Positions 10,709 through 32,658 of a DNA stretch of 64,000 bases are shown here, in pieces. Positions within the stretch are counted from its first letter, which is position 1; every line of letters begins with the position of its first letter. The DNA is from Acorus gramineus. Its lineage: Eukaryota; Streptophyta; Magnoliopsida; Acorales; Acoraceae. A model generated the notes under the pieces. It saw only the letters and a list, made by a program, of their open reading frames with translations, made no database searches and was not told the origin of the DNA. The position numbers were made by a program, and so were the translations under genes. The stretch spans positions 21,571,615 to 21,635,614 of the forward strand of contig CM060850.1 of the NCBI GenBank assembly GCA_030737835.1, in the 5' to 3' direction.

Positions 10709-11239
10709 CTTAAAAGGAATGCAAAAGGGTTTGTTAGACTCCTTGGAAATTTGAGGCACAAACTTCTTATTGTGGAAAGTGCAATTGAGACATAAAGATC
10801 ACCATCTTTTACATTTTCTTTTCAGATGGCAACAGAATTCAGGTATAAAAATCAAGGGAACAAAGGATTTTTGCCTTCTCTGGAGCAGTTGGTGCTTATT
10901 TGCTATTGGTTTTCTTCTTCTTCTGTGTATGTCCCTCTAATTAGTTATCATGTGATGTTCATTGATGAACGAGAGTTGTTAAATATACATAAAAAAAAAA
11001 AAAATTATGTTGTAGATTAATTACCTGTGGCGTCTAAACGGTGTAAAACTAGGAAGATGGAATAACCAAGTTGTAGCAGGCGCTGTAGGGAAGACCAAAG
11101 TTAGAGACCTAGATAATGAACAATCATAAGACTGGCTTAATTGCTAACATTGGGGATGGTTATATTCACCCCTTGTTAGTACTATCCCACCCCATTTTTT
11201 AACCCACCTGTCCATATTTTATAAACTACAACCCATATA
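10709..11239. other. Intergenic DNA, nothing recognised
   Basis: A 64-codon frame starting at 10826 has no recognisable content and is treated as chance. Confidence 0.4.
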
Positions 11240-12044
11240 TGTTGGAGAATAAGACCGAGACTTCAATGGAACAACTCTTTGAGTCACGTTACTATATTGT
11301 TTTCTTTAAGACAATATTTGCATCCACTAGATTGTGTGTACGGGGTATTGTGAATCTATTTCCGAAATAACTCGAAGAAGAATTTCATCAGTATTTGCAT
11401 TGTCGATGGTGGACAGAATATTGTAGAAGAACCCAAGAGAATCAAGACCCCAGTATTAAGTTCTACAGAAATTTAATACTAGAACAGACTTAAGGGTTAA
11501 AAAAAAGAAAGCTTTTATGATTTTCGGTGTGATTTCAATGGTTGGAATCTATATCTATTTATAGATATTGGAGCACCCTTTCAAGGCATCCCATGAGGTC
11601 CAATTACCTCCAATATGGACTGTTGCATCTTCAGTTACAAGATCTACGGTTTAGATCGATCACCATCACCATCAGATGCACCCCTTCTAATGGCACCCCT
11701 TGATCAGTGCAACTATCACTCTATCAATCCAACGGTGCACATTGCATCTGACGTCTCCACTATTTGGACGGTCTAGATTACATATTATGAAAACAATCTC
11801 TACCATCCAATTAGCCAAAAAGAAAATGCTCTAGCTCCAAGAGACGATGTGCACGTGCGAAGTGCGCCAACAAAGCGTCACATTGGCCCATCGCACACGT
11901 GCGTGTGCTTGTGCGCGAACGGTGCTTCAGCACCATGTGCATTACACCTTCCCATTCATAAAGAAAATATTACTTTATACACACTTCACTTTATATAGTA
12001 CACAATGCTTTTCTCTTTAACTGATGTGAGAATAAAACCCAACA
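11240..12044. mobile_element. Candidate solo LTR, 805 bp
   Basis: The block opens TGTTGGAGAATAAG and closes AATAAAACCCAACA, the TG..CA ends and short inverted repeat expected of an LTR. The minus strand has promoter-like tracts (CTATAAATAG near 11560, CTATATAAAGTG near 12000). No second copy or internal coding is present. The flanking 5-mers do not match, so the solo-LTR reading is provisional. Confidence 0.45.
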
Positions 12045-12560
12045 CACAAAGTTATAAACATGAGACCCAAACTTACAAGAGAAATAAAATTACATTTTAC
12101 ATTTTGAAAAACACTGACTATATATATATATATATATAAACTAAGTAGAATACATATGCACAAGTATACATAAACAAAGCACACAACATCTAGAGATGAG
12201 AAGTAGAGAGATATTTTATTCTTCACTTGTTGGTTGGTTATGGAATACATTGTAAATCCCTCAAATTATAGAGTTCATGGAGGAATCTCAAATGTTGAAA
12301 GTTACAATAGGTGAGAGGTGGGGTACATAATGGGTGTTAAAGAGGTGAGGGGTTAGAGAAGTGAAGAGAGGGGGTTATGGAGAAAGTGGTGGGAGATGAA
12401 GTAGTGGTGGTTATCCACAATATTCATAACACTCTCCCTTGGATGACCATCACGTTAAGATAATTACCTCATTAAAATCTTGCTTGAAAAACCCAATGAG
12501 AAAAACCAAATCTAAGAAAAAAGAGTACAATATACTTTATCTTAGATTGGTGTATGCGCT

Positions 12561-12908
12561 TTAACACTGCCTCGTTAAAACCTTTCTAGGAAAACCCATT
12601 GGGACAAAACCTAGGCGAAAGAAAAAGAGTACAGTATGCAAAATGTCATCTACAAATATACTCCCCCTCATAATGATAACGCCACAAAGATTGGTTACAA
12701 ATCCGTTGCGTCCGATATCGTACACCAGTTTCTTGAATGTTGACATCGACACAACTTTAGTGAACAAATTGGTGAGAATGTCCTTCCACTGAATTTGTCG
12801 AACATCGATTTCACATTCACAAGTTTCACAATGATTAGAAGATCTGGCTACCAACAGCCTATAAAATAAAACTCCAAGAGATCGTTGTACCACCACATGT
12901 AGATACAT
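12561..12908 (-). pseudogene. copia RNase H C-terminal remnant
   Basis: The minus-strand frame contains CECEIDVRQIQWKDILTNLF followed by TKVVSMSTFKKLVYDIG. This is a damaged version of the copia RNase H ending (VRxIxSxDNLADLFTKxLPTSTFxKLVxxIGMR). The C-terminal extension past it is readthrough of non-coding element sequence. Confidence 0.75.
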
Positions 12909-13779
12909 AGCATGCTTGTGAGGATTTGAAAAATATCTTGAATATGCACATATTATTCTTTCAATAAGAGACTATTAGTGGAATTCTTTGAGTAGAATAA
13001 ACAAAAATATGGTTCCACAAAGATGTGTTTAATGTCATGCTAGTGCCTTCATACTAGCCAATAAATTAAACTAAGAATACATTGTGTCAAATATAATAAA
13101 TCATCCATTGCAAAAAAATATGGTACTTCAGGACCAGAAGATTTTGGGTCAAGTGACCTGATAATCATAGGAGTATTTAATGCATAAAATTTGTCAATAT
13201 TAAAGCATTTCAGGACATTTGATGTACAAGTATCCCACTTTAACTTTGCTCAATCTGCAAGTCGAGACAATATCTTTTTTTCCTATGATCTTTCATTTCA
13301 AACTCCATTTTCAAATACTCGAAAGCCTTTTTAAGCTCTTCAGGAGTCCCAATCTCCTTTTTCAAAACAAACTCATTTTTCAATCGATCATAGGTTTCTA
13401 TAGGAAACATTGTGCCACAAAAATGAGCTTTATACTAATAATCTTATTTCTCGCATTGTGTTTGCAAACACCCATTCCCAACTTATGGGCTTAGCACCTT
13501 CAGGGTTAGGACTACTGGTCCAAATGCTTGATGCATTTTAAGTCAATCCAAATATGTTTGAATAACATCTTTCCATTGTGGCCAATTATGTTTCCACCTA
13601 CATTCATCCACTGAATGTGATTTTAAATCATCTTAATGATTTCAGTAGCTACTGTAAATGAAAATATATCATCGATGATCACTTGTTTGTGATCCCATAA
13701 TATCTTTATATATGTAAATTTATGAAAATTTTATCATTTCCATGTATTTGTCCTTCAGGGACTATCTTCTATAAAAGTT

Positions 13780-14060
13780 ATTAATGGGGATCTTTTAAGT
13801 GTTTCATTTTCCTATAGAGAATTATATCTCATTGTTTTTCTCCTTCGGGGAGCCGAATCGTTTGACTTTGGTCTTCCACACTTCAGGCGTGCCTTTATTG
13901 ATTCATTAGTCGGCATATTGACAGTTTTAACTATTGGAACATCAATTCCAGCTAGAGTTTTTACAGTTGAATATGTGACCTTATCACTTTTTCTGTATGA
14001 GTAAATGCATCTGGCACTGATGCTCAATTTTCTTAGGATGAGACGTTCTAATAAATTTCA
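13780..14060 (-). pseudogene. copia integrase/RT linker remnant
   Basis: The minus-strand frame ending NESIKARLKCGRPKSNDSAP followed by RRRKTMR matches the ES..RLKRGRPxGSKDxxPRKRK linker found between integrase and reverse transcriptase in this copia lineage. Confidence 0.55.
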
Positions 14061-15166
14061 CGTCGTTCTTCAAACGACGGATTTCCTCTCCCTAATGATG
14101 GGAATATTTGTCTCATTATAATGATTGTTCACAAATCGTGTAGTAAAAACATTAACTATCATCGACCAAAAAAATCTTCTGGTTATTTAATATATGCCTA
14201 AATGAATAGTTCGACGCATCATTGTGTACCATGGATATCCGAGACAGTCATGCCAAATCATAAAGATCATAGAACTTCGGGTTCATATGAGTAATTATGG
14301 ATATTTATTATAACCCCCTAAGAGAGAGCATAAAACTTTTCTAATGTATGGTTCTGGCATGAGACATTATTAATGCATAGATACTCCATAATTTTAAAAT
14401 GACATATGTTAAGATAGGTATTTTTAAAATTCAGTACACTTCTTCTGGATCTACATGAATACAATGCATTGTTGATACAAAATTTTGTATCTCTTGATGA
14501 CATGATATATGCTCTTCTGGAGTCTTCAATCAAGTTTGTAATACCAAAAATTATATAATCATTTGCATTAACTAATATTAAACTAAAAAATATATAGATA
14601 AATATGAACGTGCATTTCCTATAAAAAAGAAAAATGAAGACGTAAATACAAAATCAACAAAGGTCTGATCGTACATCAGATACGTAATCATGTTCTTAAA
14701 TATCACATAGATGACAATCATTCTCCTTTGTATTTTAGAGATTGTTTTGCAAAACTTTCCCTTGCTTTCATTCAATAGCATTCCACTTCTGGTGGTTTCA
14801 TATAACTTGTCATCTCTATATAAATCATGAAATAACCCTTAACCATGTTCATTGCTTAAAATAAAATAAAATGCATTTGCTTCAAACATCAATGCTTAGT
14901 CAATAGATTGGGTTTCATGATTTTTTATTTATTTATATTATTATCAAACCTCATTGTTCAGCCATGAGAAAATATAAAATTTGATAATAATATTTTTACT
15001 TACGATATTGCTACTACTAGAACATCTTTGAGGTATAATAGTCGGTGGACCTTTGTCAATGAGGTATTTATATTTAAATCCTCTTTATTATGATGTTGAA
15101 AGCTAATCACAAATTTTTTTTTCAAGTTCCTACTGGGATACATGTAGCCACTTTTTTTTTTTTTAT

Positions 15167-15420
15167 GATCCTTCAAGGACCCATAAAAATTTCATAGCTT
15201 TTGTATATTTTTACATACCCAAATAGCCATTAATTTTATATAATCCTTCAGGGATAATAAAATTGTATGTAGTCCTTCAAGGACATTTTAAATCATATCT
15301 TTTACATGATCCTCCAAGTATCCATTTAATAATTTTTGTATAGTCCTTCAAGGATAAAATAAAAATAAGAATTTTGCATGATTTTTCAGGAATACAATAT
15401 AATCATAGTCCTTCAGGGAC
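15167..15420. repeat. Interspersed GTCCTTCARGGAC palindrome cluster
   Basis: Imperfect palindromes of the form RTCCTTCARGGAY occur at about 15167, 15242, 15271, 15342 and 15407, with two decayed ones at about 15308 and 15380. A perfect GTCCTTCAGGGAC is also at 13750-13762. All lie inside the copia element. Confidence 0.75.
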
Positions 15421-16808
15421 ATATAATTTCCCAAATCCAGAAAAGTCAATCCAAAATAAAAGCCTTAAATATCATGGATGCCTATTAGAACCTCCTTTCT
15501 ATTTAATTATATAACCAATGAAAATAGATGGTTATCCCAAATTTGCATCCTAGAAGATCATATTCAATTCATGCATACATTTTGAATTTATGCATGCACT
15601 GAAGAAAAAATATAAAATGCATGAAATATTGCGTTTTATTATAAATCGTGGATCCATGCGCATAATCACCAAGATGACATTACATGGCCGAAACATTTTT
15701 TTTAATACTATGCTATAGAAAATGCATAAAGAAATGCATTCTTAAAACAAATCTATAAAAGAATGTAAACGCATGGGTATATTTAATTATTTAGCATAGA
15801 GTAAGAAAACCCATTTTTCTTTATCAAAAAGAAAATCATAAAATTGTCTACCATGTTGTATATAAAATATAAGATAAGATAAATCATGATGATTTGAACA
15901 TCATAAACTCACCAAAAATATAATATCAAATGCCACAAAATTCTAATTTCAACAAATTTGATGTCACAAATAATTATGATGTTAACACAAGTGTTGTCAA
16001 CTCATCAGTAACAAAATCAAAATTTAATCAATTAGTAAAATAAGAAAGTACTCTACAATGAATAAAACATATCAGAGAGCAAGGGGACCGAATAGATATA
16101 AATGATATAATTTAGTATGAACAAATTACAGCATGCGTATTTGATTATAAAACATGAGCACCCCAAACACCAAAAAGTGATCAACTAAAATGCATGTATA
16201 GGATCATGCAGGGTGCAGAGTTGTCAATTATTGGGTGAAAATTGCTTTACCTTTTTCATTTACCTTCTCTGGATTGATGTTCAAGAAGAAGACAGTAACA
16301 CACCCACAAATGCACATAAACAATAAACTTGCAAAAGAAAGATTATTTATGTCAAAGGAATTGGACACATATTGTGACTTGTGAGACACCTTCATAAAAA
16401 TGTTATGATCGAATGTTATGATCGACCAATACTGCTTGTACGCATGAAAAATAATACAAATTGCTGCGCCGAATAATCTGTTTCATCTTGTGTGTGTTTG
16501 GATGAGAAGAGTTTCTTCATGCTTATAACGTGTTATAAACTAAGTAGAATACATACACACAAATATACATAAACAAAGCACACAACATATAGAGATGAGA
16601 AGTAGAGAGATATTTTATTCTTCACTTGTTGGTTGGTTATGGAATACATTGTAAACCTCTCAATTTATAGAGTTCATGGAGGAATCTCAAATGTTGGAAG
16701 TTACAATAGGTGGGGGTACATAATGGGGTGTTAAAGAGGTGGGGGGTTAGGGAAGTGAAGAGAGGTTTATGGAGAAATTGATGGGAGTTGAAGTAGTGGT
16801 GGTTATCC

Positions 16809-16811
<3 letters not shown>

Positions 16812-16895
<84 letters not shown>
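16812..16895. repeat. (TA)n microsatellite, about 42 units
   Basis: An uninterrupted AT dinucleotide run of 84 bp begins exactly where the right copia LTR should end (CCACAATAT..). A shorter run, 12119-12139, occupies the outer end of the left LTR. Confidence 0.95.
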
Positions 16896-16897
<2 letters not shown>

Positions 16898-17640
16898 AAT
16901 TTTACTTAGAGCAATCCCATCCTATTTCAATTTCTCTCCTACACTCTCTCTCCTCTACTCTGAATCTCATTACTCTCTTCCCCTCCACTAGTCCCTCCTC
17001 CTCTTTTGGTTGCCTTCTCCCCCTATCGCTGGCAGCCTTGACAAGCAACATTCTCGACTGACCCTTGTCCCTTTCACTATTGGCAAAGCCCCCAGTTGGT
17101 CCACCTCCAACTGCCTCTATGCCATCTCCTATGGGAAAAAAACCAGATTGAAATATCTCACTCCATCATCAAAGAAACATATTATCCATAAAATCATGCT
17201 TGAGGCCATCATAGTCGGTCTAATCCCCTTTATAACCGTCTTCTTAAATGACGTGGCACTCGTGCTCAAAGGATGAACAAACAAGATAAAGAAAATCCAC
17301 ACATCGATGGAAGGGATGAGGGCCAAGTTGGAGATGTTGCTGGCCACCATTGATGACGCCAAGAAACTCCGATCAAACATAGAGAGATTTAATGTCGGGT
17401 GAACCAACCGGTAGAGGTGTCCTCAGAAGTCCAAGACATCATCGATGAGTACCAATCCCTCGTCAATGCAAAACAGAGACACAAATTCCTTAAGTGCAAA
17501 AATGTCTTGCATAGGCAATAATGGCCCCCACATGGTGTCAGGGTGGGTTCCTCTACATAAAAGAAATAGATTTTTTAAAAAAGGAATGGGGTGAGTAACC
17601 AGAAGGGTGGAAATAATGACCTCCCCTAACATTTAGTGTT
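16896..17640. other. Unrecognised sequence with broken coding-like stretches
   Basis: GC content is higher than in the surroundings. The plus-strand frame 17010-17276 (88 codons) is followed in a shifted frame by MEGMRAKLEMLLATIDDAKK, which looks like coiled-coil coding sequence, then by a further frame with DIIDEYQSLVNAKQRHKFLK. I do not recognise the protein. It may be a decayed gene or a fragment carried by a transposon. Confidence 0.35.
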
Positions 17641-18660
17641 AGAGAAGACACAAGAGTAGCATTAACTTTTTGCATATGGGAACTGTTAAGCCCACCCTAG
17701 TTTATCAAATTCTCATCCCAATAAAAAAAATTAACTTTTTTGAGGGGTGGGGAGGATAACAAAGAGAGAGGGGAGTGGGAGGAGGAGGACAACGGTGGGC
17801 TAGGAAGAGGAGAGAGAGGAGACTAGCAGCGGAGTGAGAAGTGATCAGGGAGGCTTAAGGTGAGAGACGAAAAAGAGAGGCTAGGGGTTGGAGAGCGAAG
17901 GAGGCGATCAATGGAGGAGGCTAGAAAAGGGAGCAACTTAGGATGGCAGGGGGAAGCAGAGGTGGACAGTGGGTGAAGAATGCCACCCCTTCTCTCCCTC
18001 TCTCACACACACACTCTCTCTCTCTCTCTTATCCAGCCCAGTCCACCTCTACTCGCCTCCGCCATCCCCAACCTCTCTCTCTCTCTCTCCCCCTCCCTGA
18101 CTTTTCCTCTGCCCGCCACCTCCTCTGTGCCCCCCCCCCCCCGGTTCCCACCTCAAAAAAAATTAGAGGAGGGTGGAGACAGAAATGTGAGGGTGGAGTT
18201 AAAGCTCCCACTCGGCACATGTTTGATCTTCAGGATCAGGTTCGGTCCAACGTGCGTTGGACAATTTAATTGTTAAATAAAATATATTTGGGACCGTCCG
18301 ATCTTCTTATTTTATTGTGAGTTAGATAATTTGTAAGATTTTAAAACTAAATTTAGAATGCAATTAAATTTTAAACTTTCTCTTTTAAGATTAATTAATT
18401 TTTTTATCTTAAAATTATAGAATATAACGTTCATAAACATGTTAGACAATTAAATTTTTCAACACTCAGTTAGACCTAACCCCGATCTTCCACTTACTAC
18501 ATAAAATTTTTCTTCTATTTTTACTCGTCGAAGACAACTCTTCTCACTGATGCGGATAACTGTCCACAAACAGACGTGTACGCTCTGGATTTGTTTGTAA
18601 TTTATGTATTACACATTTTTTTTAACTTAGTAAACGTGTAAAACATGTAACACTTTAATC
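17641..18660. other. Spacer with purine/pyrimidine-biased low-complexity DNA
   Basis: 17755-17935 is strongly purine-rich on the plus strand and 17985-18140 is strongly pyrimidine-rich, with CA and CT repeats and a run of 13 C near 18130. The frames here are low-complexity artefacts. 18200-18660 includes AT-rich upstream sequence of AP2S. Confidence 0.6.
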
Positions 18661-18771
18661 TCCAAGACTCTCTCGTTCCAACCTCCATTTCCAGAGCCCT
18701 CTCTCTCTCTCTCTCTCTCCCCTCCCTCTCCCCAACACCACCTCCCTCTCTGGGTCGATCGATCTTCGAAA

Positions 18772-20571
18772 ATGGTACACAGAGAACCCCGAAATGGCCG
18801 ATTTTTATTCCTTTTTTTGTTTCTGCTAAAGATTGATATATCGATCTCTCTCTTTTTCGATGCAGATCCGGTTTATATTGCTGCAGAATAGGCAGGGAAA
18901 GACCCGCCTCGCCAAGTACTACGTCCCCTTTGAAGAATCAGAGAAACACAGAGTCGAATACGAGGTCTGACCTCTCGATCACGCTGTCCCTCCCAATTTT
19001 TTTTTTAATTCTGTAGACATCGTCGTTTTATTTCGAGGGACTCTTGATTTTGAATTTTTTTTTCAGGTTCATCGGTTGGTGGTCAATAGGGATCCCAAAT
19101 TCACCAACTTTGTCGAGGTTCGTTTTAGTTCTTGCTTGATTTGATTGATTTGGTTAGTTGTCGTGATTGGGATCTGATGTATTGTTAGATTTCGACTGTT
19201 TGGATTGGTATGATTTAGTAATTGTTTTACAATTTTTGCGTGATGAGTTTATGCGCTATTTGATTGAAGGAAATTTATGGTTAATTTGTGACATGTTCAA
19301 TTGTTTGTTAACTTGTATGTGTAAGCTTGGGGGGTTTCAAACTCTAGACTTATTTTTTGAGACAAATGTGGTCATTTCTATTTCACGGTCAATCAATAGA
19401 CAACTTTATTAAGTTGTGGGGTTCAAACCTTGCAGGGTGACGCGGGTTTCTTATTCTAGGGGCAAATTCCTTATTGAGGAGTAGCGTGTTGGCCTTTTTG
19501 AGGGCCGTTTCTCGGTAGAGCCCTCCTCTACCGGTTCTTGGTCCGGCCTCTTGGGCTCCATTACGTAAGCTCTATTCCGGGCATTTGTTTTGATATTAAT
19601 ACAATCAAAGCGCATGTCTACCATCATTCAAAAAAAAAAAAAAAAAACTGTCCAAAAAGGATGAGAAGATAGATAACGAACAATGGTTAAACTGGCATAA
19701 ATGAGTGAAACCAGCCAAAACAAAGAAAACCAATGCATAAGCAAAAACAAAGAAAGAAAAATGGGTTCCTGTTTCTAGTTAATGAGTTAGATGACTGTTA
19801 TCTGACTTGGTACAACCGTACGAGCAATGTTCATTCATGTCATTCTCTAATCACTGACATTCATCAACAAGATTATGCTGTCTGCATGATTCCAAAGCTA
19901 CACTTGAGACAATCGATGACTGACTGCTTGCCTTTATAATTCATTCATTTCATGTGCTGGAATATGCTGGGATTAAGATGTTGCATGTATCCCCTATAAT
20001 ATGTGTTTCTAGCTTTTTTATGGTAAAAAATATGGATTCATGTAGTTGTTTAACTATTATGATTTTGCGGGCATGTTAGAATTATGTTTGATTACCTTTT
20101 GTTGGTGCAGTTCCGGACACACAAGGTTATCTACAGGCGATATGCAGGATTGTTTTTCTCGATGTGTGTCGATATTACGGATAATGAGCTAGCATACTTG
20201 GAGTGCATTCATTTATTTGTGGAGATATTGGATCATTTCTTCAGCAATGTGTGCGAGTTGGATTTAGTCTTCAATTTCCACAAGGTTGGTATGCTTTTCA
20301 CTCCTTTACACTTCACGTGATTATCATCTTATTTTAACTCACTGTTTCTTCACATTCGTAAGGTTTATCTGATACTTGATGAATTCATTCTCGCTGGGGA
20401 GCTTCAAGAAACAAGCAAGAAGGTGCTTCCTCTTTTTCCCTCGCGCCACATCACAAACTTGCGCCAATGCAGTTTTCTTCATTGAGAATTAGTTGTTTGA
20501 GACTCAAATGTACCCGTTATATGTTACAGGCAATCATCGAGCGACTGGGAGAGTTGGAAAAGCTAGAATAA
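18772..20571 (+). CDS. AP2S: AP-2 complex sigma subunit (clathrin adaptor small chain)
   Basis: Six exons: 18772-18774, 18866-18964, 19067-19117, 20111-20284, 20363-20422 and 20530-20571, all with GT-AG introns. The first coding exon is only the ATG. The product is 142 residues, exactly the family length, and begins [20 protein letters not shown]; later blocks include [33 protein letters not shown] and [19 protein letters not shown]. It is the longin-like small subunit of the AP-2 tetramer, which recruits clathrin and dileucine cargo at the plasma membrane for endocytosis. The fold-defining residues are as in Arabidopsis AP17 (from family knowledge). A CT-rich tract at 18697-18720 lies in the probable 5' leader. 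Intron 3 (about 1 kb) carries a retroelement tail. Confidence 0.97.
19430..19648 (+). mobile_element. Poly-A-tailed retroelement fragment in AP2S intron 3
   Basis: The segment ends TTGATATTAATACAATCAAA..CATTC followed by about 18 A, the usual 3' end of a plant LINE or SINE copy. A B-box-like GGGTTCAAACC lies at 19422-19432, which favours a SINE, but no clear target duplication or A box was found. Confidence 0.5.
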
Positions 20572-21520
20572 ACAACCTATCAAGAAGACTGTCGAAATGC
20601 CCATCTGTTCGTGCCGCCTACCCATTCACTGGGCATGAAAGTTATCATTCCAATTTTGTGGCGATTTCTGTTGTATGTGATGGACAAGAAAAAGATATTT
20701 TTTCGTTGGAAATTGTTCATATGTCGGTCTTTATGGTGTGTTTCAGTTGTGTTCCATTAGTTTTTTTATAGTCAATATCAAGTGGCTTATGTTATTAATA
20801 ACATATGAGTCTGTAGAAGATTTATTTAATGAAGTTGAAATATTTCTTAATAGATTATATATATTGTACCCTATTAGGAATAATGTAAATGGGTATCCAT
20901 TTGATTCATTTGAGTGCGTGTATTTTTTGTGAAAGTATGTGTTTCATTACACAAGTATATATTTGGATCAAACTAACAGATTTATTTAATCAACTCTTCT
21001 GATAAATCATGTCCTACCAAAAAAATCCATCACTAACTTTAATGGTGTAGTCATCTGACCAATGGTTCACCTGTCAAACACATCAGTTTGTGTTTTCGTA
21101 TCAAAGGAATGTGGAAACTGTAACTTTCCAATTACAAACTGTAGTGGGAGATAGAAAAAAACCAATAACAATTTGAGCACACGCCACAGTAATTTTTAAT
21201 TGACACATGATCACACATTGAGTTACATAAGAATTAAACAAACTCATGGGATCAAAATGAAAGAATGTACATACAACAGCACCACAAAGACATATATATA
21301 TCTACACCAAAAGATGGCTCTCGCAATGAAGCGCTTCTTGTTGACAATAAGTCGGTTAGGAGGATTTCTCAGCTTCATCAACAACTGATATCAATTTCCA
21401 GAAAGCCATAACAGCAAGACGAATAATGGGGAAAGCTGATGCTCGCAATACTGGATGGTGATGACACGATCATGCTGAAGAAGGTACAAAGAGACTATAA
21501 TGGAGAGTCCCCTCCTACTA
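20572..21520. other. Convergent 3' flank between AP2S and CPK
   Basis: About 950 bp separate the two stop codons. The DNA probably includes both 3' UTRs. No further gene is recognised. Confidence 0.5.
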
Positions 21521-31047
<9,527 letters not shown>

Positions 31048-32658
31048 CTTGTGGAGGTGGTGGTGGAGATGTGACCATTTAGAGAGTGGGTTTTGGGTTT
31101 GAGAGGGTTTTAATAAAGAGAGAGAGAGAGATAGAGAGAGAGAGACAGAGAGAGAGGAAGGTTTGGAGCAGGGAAGAGGAAGAAGGGAAGAAGGGAGGGT
31201 GGTCAAAGGTGAAGACTGTTCTTCTATTTTTCTATTATTTTTTTTGGGTTCGGTTGGTTCAGTTTGGTTTATGCATGTAATACAGTAATACCCTTCATGA
31301 ACCGGATGTTTAACCATGTGTGTATCCACTTTTTATTTCATTCTTTATTTTTAATTTTTTTTGTGAGAGTGTGTATACACTATCCACTTGAATAACCAAT
31401 CATTTGGGTCTAATATTTTATTTGTAAAACAATACAAAAATAATGTTACATTTTTTTAATATGTATATATTTAGTCTATGTTTTTGATAAAAATATAATG
31501 CTTTGGTAGAACATATATTGAGATTAACATAATAACAAGCAATTTTATATATGGTGGATTATATATTGCATTTTGATGACATGATGATTTGTAAACCGCT
31601 TTTATTTTATTTTGATAAAAGGTCTAAAAAACCTCCAACAATAATTGATCCTAGATCTCTTTAATTAGAGATGTTTCTTTACCCAAGACTCCATTTGACT
31701 ATAAATGGTATTCCATATTTTCATTTTTCATATTGAAATATAGCTTTAATTAGTGATTTAAGATTATTTATATATACTCTTATCCACTTATATTGATAAA
31801 TTAAATACTATTGCGTTAAATATTAATGAAAGCAATCATCCTTTTTCCCTCTTTCATATTGCACAAAAAATGAATTAGTTAATCAATTTTATATTTATGG
31901 TTCATGTTTGCTTATTCTTTTTTTGGATAGATAAATGATAATAAACTGTATAATTATCATGATTTATTCCACATTATCGGCATATAACCATTACAATCTA
32001 TCTATATTAAACAAACATTTTTTCCTCTTTTTTTCTTGTCCACCTCCATATTCACAAAATAAATAAAGGTCTTCAATAAAATAAAATAAATAAAAAGAAG
32101 GGATAAAAAAAATCCCTATCTGCTATTTGATTGCGCATGGGAACTATTTTTCTCTTTGGAATAACACACGAGCACTATTAAGATTGGGCAAAGTAATTCC
32201 TTCCATTCGAATCAGATCTAGATCATTTAAGTAATATACGGAATCCACCTGAATAAAAAAGTACTTGTCAACTGAAACCAGGTCCATTGAAAATTCTAAT
32301 TCTCCACCAAGTCAGGCAGACAGGTTTGAATTTTGCACCTTTATCAGTACATTATTATGGTATAATTGTCATTGTTATGTTCCTTTTTTTTCTTTTCTCA
32401 TTGTTGACTTGACTATTACTAAAGTTTCCACATAAGCGAATATCTTCTTTGGATTCTAAACAAGACTTCACTAACATTCGATGTTATTTTTCTACCCTGA
32501 TTGAGACATTTGTTTTTTTATACCACGTTGATGACTTCAAAGAACTCCATTAAACTTCAAACAAAGCCTACAAAATACATATATATATATATAAATCATA
32601 AGCAGATTGAGGTCAATGGTCATGGTGATTGACAGGAAAATTGAGCCTATAATCTGGA
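31048..32658. other. Upstream region of CPK and 3' flank of the next gene
   Basis: 31100-31160 is a GAGA-rich tract (CT-rich on the CPK sense strand), probably in the CPK 5' leader. The rest is AT-rich with no recognised gene. 31605-31690 (AGGTCTAAAAAACCTCC..) weakly resembles the SINE fragments. A short TA repeat lies near 32580. Confidence 0.5.

Larger units (their letters stand above)
12115..16815 (-). mobile_element. Decayed Ty1/copia LTR retrotransposon, minus strand
   Basis: Two direct copies of a roughly 290-bp LTR, at about 12137-12431 and 16531-16813, enclose 4.1 kb. Landmarks in both are AACTAAGTAGAATACAT, GAGAAGTAGAGAGATATTTT and GTGGTGGTTATCCACAATAT. On the minus strand the purine tract AAGGGAGAG sits directly before TGTTATGAATATTGTGG at 12431, which fixes the orientation. 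Internal decayed pol sequence includes the RNase H end and the integrase/RT linker. The gag and protease parts could not be recognised. The outer tips of both LTRs have been replaced by (TA)n. Confidence 0.8.

Noticed and set aside
10826..11020. 64-codon frame after an acceptor-like TTTTCAG
   Set aside because: There is no recognisable protein, no partner exon, and the frame ends in a poly-A-derived lysine run.
15167..15420. Regularly repeated palindromes considered as a CRISPR-like array
   Set aside because: The window is plant nuclear DNA, spacing is irregular, copies are degenerate and no cas genes exist.
17943..18276. Two overlapping frames of about 100 codons
   Set aside because: They come from CT/CA microsatellite and poly-C sequence and have no protein-like content.
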